A stretch of 9,174 bases of DNA from Bacteroidales bacterium (GTDB lineage: Bacteria > Bacteroidota > Bacteroidia > Bacteroidales > Bacteroidaceae): the NCBI GenBank assembly GCA_004558865.1, contig SFCY01000090.1:1-9174 (forward strand). Direction: 5' to 3'. How positions within the stretch are numbered: position 1 is the first letter of the stretch; the number at the start of each line of letters is the position of its first letter. Positions 5,340 to 9,174 of the stretch are shown here, piece by piece. The notes under the pieces were generated by a model. It ran no database searches, had not been told where the DNA came from, and saw nothing but the letters and a program-made list of their open reading frames with translations. A program made the translations under genes and the position numbers.

Positions 5340-7580
5340 ATGGTGGAACTTATTAATCATGGAGTTTATTTGCTGGATGGCCAGCAGATAGTACCTCAGA
5401 AGGAAGGACTTCCTTCGCCCGACGAGGCACGCGAGCAGACTATCGCCTATTCGATTCTGCGCGCCCACGAAGTGGGCAAGTCTGCGGACAGCAAGATGCA
5501 CATCCGCTTCGACGCGATGATGTCACACGACATCACCTACGTGGGCATCATCCAGACGGCGCGCGCCAGCGGTCTCGAGGAGTTTCCGTTGCCCTACGCC
5601 ATGACCAACTGCCACAACTCGCTTTGCGCCGTAGGAGGCACCATCAACGAGGATGACCACATCTTCGGCCTCTCCGCAGCCAAGAAGTATGGCGGCATCT
5701 ACGTGCCGGCCAACTTGGCCGTCATCCATCAGTATGCCCGTGAGGCCATGACCAAGTGCGGCAACATGATCCTCGGCTCCGACAGCCATACCCGCTACGG
5801 CTCCCTCGGCAACATGGGAGTCGGCGAGGGCGGTGGTGAGCTGGTGAAGCAGCTGCTCCGCAACACTTGGGACATCAATCCGCCGCAGGTGGTGCTGGTT
5901 TGGCTTGAGGGCAAGCCCAAGAAGGGCATCGGCCCGCACGACGTGGCCATCTCCCTGGTCAAGGCCACCTTTGAGAGCGGTTTTGTGAAGAACAAGGTGC
6001 TGGAGTTTGCCGGCCCCGGCGTGAAGAACCTGCCCATCGACTTCCGCAATGGCATCGACATCATGACCACAGAGACCACTTGCCTGAGCTCCATTTGGGT
6101 CACCGACGACGAGGTGAAGCACCACTACGAGCTCCACAATCGTCCGCAGGACTACCGTGAGCTCCGTCCCGGCAAGGTGGCCTACTATGATGCCATGATC
6201 CGCATCGACCTCAGCACGCAGGAGTCTATGATTGCCCTGCCGTTCCATCCTTCCAATGCCTACACGATCCACGAGTTGCAGGAGCATCCTCAGGAGATTC
6301 TGCAGAAGATAGAGGCCGAGGGACGCAAGAAATACGGCGACAAGGTCACCATCGACCTGATGAGCAAGATTCACGATGGTGGCGTCTATGCCGACCAAGG
6401 CATCATCGCCGGCTGCTCCGGCGGCACCTACGACAACCTCAGTGAGGCTGCGGCCATTCTCGACAACCAGAGCATAGGAAACGACTTCTTCACCATGTCG
6501 GCCTATCCGCAGTCTGCCCCCGTCTCTCTCGCCATCCAGCGCAGCGGCATCGCCCAGACGCTCACCGAGGCTGGCGTTGTGTTGAAGCCCGCTTTCTGCG
6601 GCCCGTGCTTCGGTGCTGGCGACGTTCCCGGCAACGACTGCTTCAGCATCCGCCACACCACGCGCAACTTCCCCAACCGCGAGGGCTCCAAGCCCGGACA
6701 GGGACAGATCTCATGGGTGGCTCTGATGGACGCCCGCTCCATCGCAGCCTCTGCCGCCAATGGAGGCCGACTCACCGCAGCCACAGATGTGGACTACACC
6801 GACAACTACGGTCCCTACAAATACGACGGCCGCATCTATGAGCACCGCGTGTTCAATGGCTTCGGCAAGGCTGATCCCAACTATGAGCTCCGCTATGGCC
6901 CCAACATCAAGGACTGGCCACACATGTTCCCCATGATGGACAACATGCTGCTTGAGCTGGCCGCCGTCATCCACGACCCCGTGACCACCACCGATGAGCT
7001 GATTCCTTCGGGCGAGACTTCCAGCTACCGCTCCAATCCGCTCAAGCTTTCAGAGTTTGCCCTCTCGCGCCGCGTGCCTGAGTATGTGGGCATCGCCAAG
7101 CGCATCCAGCAGGAAGACCACGAGCGCCGCGACGGCAAGACCCCGCAGCACGTGCTGGAGGCTTTGAAGAAAGTGGGAGCCAGCGACAAGGACACCTCCT
7201 TCGGCTCTTGCGTCTTCGCCAACAAGCCGGGCGACGGCTCCGCACGCGAGCAGGCCGCTTCCTGCCAAAAGGTGTTGGGCGGCGACGCCAACATCTGCTA
7301 CGAGTATGCCACCAAGCGCTATCGCAGCAACTGCATCAACTGGGGCATCGTTCCGTTCACCATCGCTCCCGACACGCCGTTCGACTATGTTGCCGGCGAC
7401 ATGGTGTTCGTGCCGGGCATCCGCAAGGCCATGGAGGAAGGCAAGGAGGAAATCGACGCGCAGGTCATAACCAAGGACGGCGTGAAGCCCATCCACCTCT
7501 TCTTCAACAATCTCGGCAAGGCCGAGCGCGAGGTGCTGATGGCCGGCTGTCTGATGAACTACTACGCAGGCAAGAAATAA
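5340..7580 (+). CDS. Aconitase-superfamily hydratase (putative aconitate hydratase, YbhJ-like)
   Basis: This is a 746-residue [4Fe-4S] dehydratase of the aconitase superfamily, the size of mitochondrial-type aconitases. Likely cluster ligands are Cys359 (in IIAGCSGGTYDN) and Cys420/Cys423 (FCGPCFG). DSHT (148-151), the TRNFPNR arginines (Arg442, Arg447), SSYRSNP (561-567) and GDGSAREQAA (631-640; Ser634, Arg636) match substrate-binding and catalytic blocks of aconitase. It diverges from classic aconitase: the Asp-His pair in CDHL is replaced by CHNSL at 91-95, and SREHAA reads AREQAA. This divergence resembles the poorly characterised YbhJ/'hydratase' branch. Sitting between citrate lyase and isocitrate dehydrogenase, citrate/isocitrate isomerisation is the best guess; another hydroxy-acid dehydration is possible. 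It is cytoplasmic, with no signal peptide. Confidence 0.85.
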   Translation: MVELINHGVYLLDGQQIVPQKEGLPSPDEAREQTIAYSILRAHEVGKSADSKMHIRFDAMMSHDITYVGIIQTARASGLEEFPLPYAMTNCHNSLCAVGGTINEDDHIFGLSAAKKYGGIYVPANLAVIHQYAREAMTKCGNMILGSDSHTRYGSLGNMGVGEGGGELVKQLLRNTWDINPPQVVLVWLEGKPKKGIGPHDVAISLVKATFESGFVKNKVLEFAGPGVKNLPIDFRNGIDIMTTETTCLSSIWVTDDEVKHHYELHNRPQDYRELRPGKVAYYDAMIRIDLSTQESMIALPFHPSNAYTIHELQEHPQEILQKIEAEGRKKYGDKVTIDLMSKIHDGGVYADQGIIAGCSGGTYDNLSEAAAILDNQSIGNDFFTMSAYPQSAPVSLAIQRSGIAQTLTEAGVVLKPAFCGPCFGAGDVPGNDCFSIRHTTRNFPNREGSKPGQGQISWVALMDARSIAASAANGGRLTAATDVDYTDNYGPYKYDGRIYEHRVFNGFGKADPNYELRYGPNIKDWPHMFPMMDNMLLELAAVIHDPVTTTDELIPSGETSSYRSNPLKLSEFALSRRVPEYVGIAKRIQQEDHERRDGKTPQHVLEALKKVGASDKDTSFGSCVFANKPGDGSAREQAASCQKVLGGDANICYEYATKRYRSNCINWGIVPFTIAPDTPFDYVAGDMVFVPGIRKAMEEGKEEIDAQVITKDGVKPIHLFFNNLGKAEREVLMAGCLMNYYAGKK

Positions 7581-7600
7581 GTCACATCAAAGGGCAGGGT

Positions 7601-7656
7601 GAAGCCACGGGGAGTCGCCGTCGGCCGAGTCGCCTTGGGTGGCGGCCCTTGGCTTC
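7601..7656 (+). promoter_or_regulatory. GC-rich structured spacer with paired ends and an 8-bp direct repeat
   Basis: GAAGCCACGGG (7601-7611) pairs with CCCTTGGCTTC (7646-7656) with a single mismatch. Enclosed are two copies of GAGTCGCC (7612-7619 and 7627-7634, 15 bp apart) and a local CGCC/GGCG stem (7631-7634 with 7641-7644). It lies 20 bp after the hydratase stop and 56 bp before icd, and no T-run follows. It may be a processing or stability element, an attenuator, or a protein-binding leader for icd. I do not recognise it as a known riboswitch class. Confidence 0.5.
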
Positions 7657-7712
7657 TCCTTCCCCTTATCATCCATCGACAAATTAAATCTAACTAATAA
7701 TCAAACACAACA
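7657..7712 (+). promoter_or_regulatory. A/T-rich leader of icd
   Basis: The last 33 bases before icd (7681-7712) are almost free of G and contain TTAAATCTA (7684-7692), identical to the nine bases at 5329-5337 before the hydratase gene. No Shine-Dalgarno sequence is present. Bacteroidetes typically start translation from such A-rich leaders, so this supports the icd start at 7713. Confidence 0.4.
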
Positions 7713-8921
7713 ATGGAGAAAATCAAGATGACAACCCCCATCGTAGAGATGGACGGTGACGAGATGACCAGGATTCTCTGGAAAATGATAAAGGACGAGC
7801 TGATTCTTCCGTTCGTCGACCTGAAGTCGGAATACTACGACCTTGGCCTTATGCATCGCGACGAGACCAAGGACCAGGTTACCGTTCAGGCTGCAGAGGC
7901 TACGAAGAAGTATGGTGTGGGCGTGAAGTGCGCCACCATCACTCCCAACCTCAAGCGCATGGACGAGTACAAGCTCCACGAGATGTGGAAGAGCCCCAAC
8001 GGTACCATCCGCTCCATTCTCGACGGCACTGTGTTCCGTACGCCCATCACCATCCCGTCCATCCATCCCGCGGTGAAGAACTGGGAGAAGCCCATCACCA
8101 TCGCCCGTCATGCCTACGGCGACGTCTACAAGGGCGTGGAGCTGAGGGTTGACGAGCCGGGAACGGCCAAGCTGGTGTTCGACGGCCAGAGCGGCAAGCA
8201 CGAAGAGGTGGTCATCCACGAGTTCAAGGGTCCTGGTGTGATCCAGGGCATGCACAACCTCGACAAGTCCATCCGCTCCTTCGCCCACAGCTGCTTCAAG
8301 TTTGCCCTCGACACGAACCAGAGTCTGTGGTTCTCCACCAAGGACACCATCTCCAAGAAGTACGACGCCCAGTTCCGCATAGTCTTCGAGGAGGTGTTTC
8401 AGGAGTACAAGGACGAGTTTGAGAAGCGCGGCTTGGAGTATTTCTACACGCTCATCGACGATGCCGTGGCCCGCGTCATCCGCAGCAAGGGCGGCTTCAT
8501 CTGGGCTTGCAAGAACTACGATGGCGACGTGATGAGCGACATGGTTTCCACCGCCTTCGGCTCGTTGGCCATGATGACGAGTGTGCTTGTCAGCCCCGAC
8601 GGCAACTACGAGTATGAGGCTGCCCACGGCACGGTGACCCGCCACTACTACAAGTATCTGAAGGGCGAGGAGACGTCCACCAACCCCATTGCCACCATCT
8701 TTGCATGGTCGGGCGCTCTGCGCAAGCGCGGCGAGAAGGACGGCATCAAGGAGTTGGTGAACTTCGGCGACCAGCTTGAGGGCGCTTGCTTCGACACGCT
8801 CAACGAGGGCATAGCCACCAAGGACCTTGTCAACCTCATGGAGGGTGTCAACGCCCGCCAGGTGAACAGCAAGGACTTCATCGCCGCCATCCGTGAGCGC
8901 TTGGAGAAGAGGCTCGCATGA
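7713..8921 (+). CDS. icd: NADP-dependent isocitrate dehydrogenase (eukaryote-like type)
   Basis: The enzyme interconverts isocitrate and 2-oxoglutarate plus CO2, using NADP. The 402 residues align almost colinearly with human IDH1. Substrate-binding KSPNGTIR (93-100), Arg109 and Arg132 in RHAYGD even keep the human numbering, and Tyr139 is also present. STKDTISKKYD (208-218) supplies the catalytic lysine (Lys210). LIDD (247-250) and NYDGDVMSD (268-276) provide metal-binding aspartates (Asp272, Asp276). HGTVTRHY (305-312) supplies Arg310 and His311, which contact the NADP 2'-phosphate, so NADP is favoured over NAD. The start at 7713 gives an N-terminus that aligns with the human protein; Met6 is a weaker alternative. 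It follows the hydratase by 132 bp and ends before a strong terminator. No citrate synthase follows within the window. Confidence 0.96.
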   Translation: MEKIKMTTPIVEMDGDEMTRILWKMIKDELILPFVDLKSEYYDLGLMHRDETKDQVTVQAAEATKKYGVGVKCATITPNLKRMDEYKLHEMWKSPNGTIRSILDGTVFRTPITIPSIHPAVKNWEKPITIARHAYGDVYKGVELRVDEPGTAKLVFDGQSGKHEEVVIHEFKGPGVIQGMHNLDKSIRSFAHSCFKFALDTNQSLWFSTKDTISKKYDAQFRIVFEEVFQEYKDEFEKRGLEYFYTLIDDAVARVIRSKGGFIWACKNYDGDVMSDMVSTAFGSLAMMTSVLVSPDGNYEYEAAHGTVTRHYYKYLKGEETSTNPIATIFAWSGALRKRGEKDGIKELVNFGDQLEGACFDTLNEGIATKDLVNLMEGVNARQVNSKDFIAAIRERLEKRLA

Positions 8922-8945
8922 TGATCCAGCAATAGAACCATACCG

Positions 8946-8989
8946 AGGAACCGGAGTGGGGGACTTACGCCCAACCGGTTCCTTTTTTT
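8946..8989 (+). terminator. Intrinsic terminator after icd
   Basis: AGGAACCGG (8946-8954) pairs perfectly with CCGGTTCCT (8975-8983). An inner TGGG/CCCA stem (8957-8960 with 8970-8973) adds stability. Seven T follow immediately (8983-8989), the first of which can also pair. It starts 24 bp after the icd stop, so it should end the whole cluster transcript. On the opposite strand the hairpin is not followed by a T-run, so it is directional. Confidence 0.9.
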
Positions 8990-9065
8990 GTGCTTTCCCA
9001 TCACAGGTCTCGCGGGCGGCAAAGCGGCTGAGGATCTGCCTAACTCCCATCGGTGGCCTAAGCCC

Positions 9066-9094
9066 CAATGCTGCTCATTTTGTCAGCAGTATTG
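9066..9094. repeat. Inverted repeat in the downstream non-coding region
   Basis: CAATGCTGCT (9066-9075) pairs with AGCAGTATTG (9085-9094): ten pairs including one G-T, with a 9-nt loop. It lies beyond the terminator in a region without a gene. It has no T-run on the + strand. It may be a leader element of the gene beyond the window or a protein-binding site; neither can be tested here. Confidence 0.4.
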
Positions 9095-9098
9095 TGTG

Positions 9099-9110
9099 TT
9101 GGCTTGCCAA
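9099..9110. promoter_or_regulatory. Perfect 12-bp palindrome TTGGC-TT-GCCAA (possible operator)
   Basis: The half-site TTGGC (9099-9103) and its exact mirror GCCAA (9106-9110) are separated by two bases. A further TTTTGGC follows at 9119-9125, and the rest to the window end is strongly AT-rich, as in a Bacteroidetes promoter region. The window ends in TAACTTT (9168-9174), which matches the first seven positions of the -7 consensus TAnnTTTG. A regulator-binding site for the next gene is plausible but unproven. Confidence 0.35.
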
Positions 9111-9174
9111 TTATAACTATTTTGGCATTATCTTATATAAAAAGTATCGATTTCTTGGATTTTTTTGTAACTTT

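Noticed and set aside
5523..6656. 377-codon open frame on the - strand inside the hydratase gene
   Set aside because: Same codon-bias shadow effect; the + strand frame has cluster ligands and aconitase motifs, while the - strand product has low-complexity Val/Ala/His composition and no motif.
8990..9065. Possible tRNA or small RNA gene in the GC-rich stretch after the terminator
   Set aside because: No cloverleaf, T-loop sequence or acceptor pairing could be made out, and there is no clear promoter or second terminator.
7701..9068. 455-codon open frame on the - strand covering icd
   Set aside because: Shadow of icd. It also runs through the icd terminator hairpin and would need a TTG start; no domain is recognisable in it.
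1..9174. CRISPR array, insertion sequence or phage remnants
   Set aside because: No regularly spaced repeats, no transposase or integrase-like frame, no terminal inverted repeats with target duplications; codon use is uniform across the genes.

Overview
The window reads as one metabolic block, all on the + strand, from an anaerobic member of the Bacteroidetes, most likely Bacteroidales and perhaps a GC-rich Prevotella relative. The reasons for that guess are the AT-rich leaders without a Shine-Dalgarno sequence in front of citD, the aconitase-like gene and icd; the GC-rich third codon positions inside the genes; and the NADP-isocitrate dehydrogenase, which is of the eukaryote-like type. This placement is an inference, because no marker gene is present.

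Layout. Bases 1-77 hold the last codons of an unidentified upstream gene. Bases 78-160 are an AT-rich leader. A citrate lyase operon follows: citD (acyl carrier subunit), citE (beta), citF (alpha), citX (prosthetic-group transferase), then a 589-residue protein that joins CitC (citrate lyase ligase) to CitG (prosthetic-group precursor synthase). citE/citF overlap by 4 bp and citX/citCG by 17 bp, so translational coupling is likely. A strong hairpin (5259-5303) separates this operon from a 746-residue aconitase-superfamily hydratase (5340-7580). A second GC-rich structured spacer (7601-7656) leads to icd (7713-8921). A textbook intrinsic terminator (8946-8989) closes the block. The last 184 bases carry no gene and contain a hairpin and a perfect 12-bp palindrome.

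How the genes work together. CitG makes the triphosphoribosyl-dephospho-CoA precursor, CitX loads it onto the serine of CitD, CitC acetylates the thiol, and CitDEF then splits citrate into acetate and oxaloacetate. The hydratase and isocitrate dehydrogenase would connect the same citrate pool to 2-oxoglutarate. The cluster is therefore a fork at citrate: citrate to acetate plus oxaloacetate on one side, citrate/isocitrate/2-oxoglutarate on the other. No citrate transporter, oxaloacetate decarboxylase, CitA/CitB regulator or citrate synthase lies in the window, so an internal rather than imported citrate source, or a lyase running near equilibrium, has to be considered.

Most notable points: the CitC-CitG fusion, the divergent aconitase with an altered Asp-His site, the pairing of citrate lyase with an oxidative/reductive TCA arm, and the structured RNA spacers between the genes.
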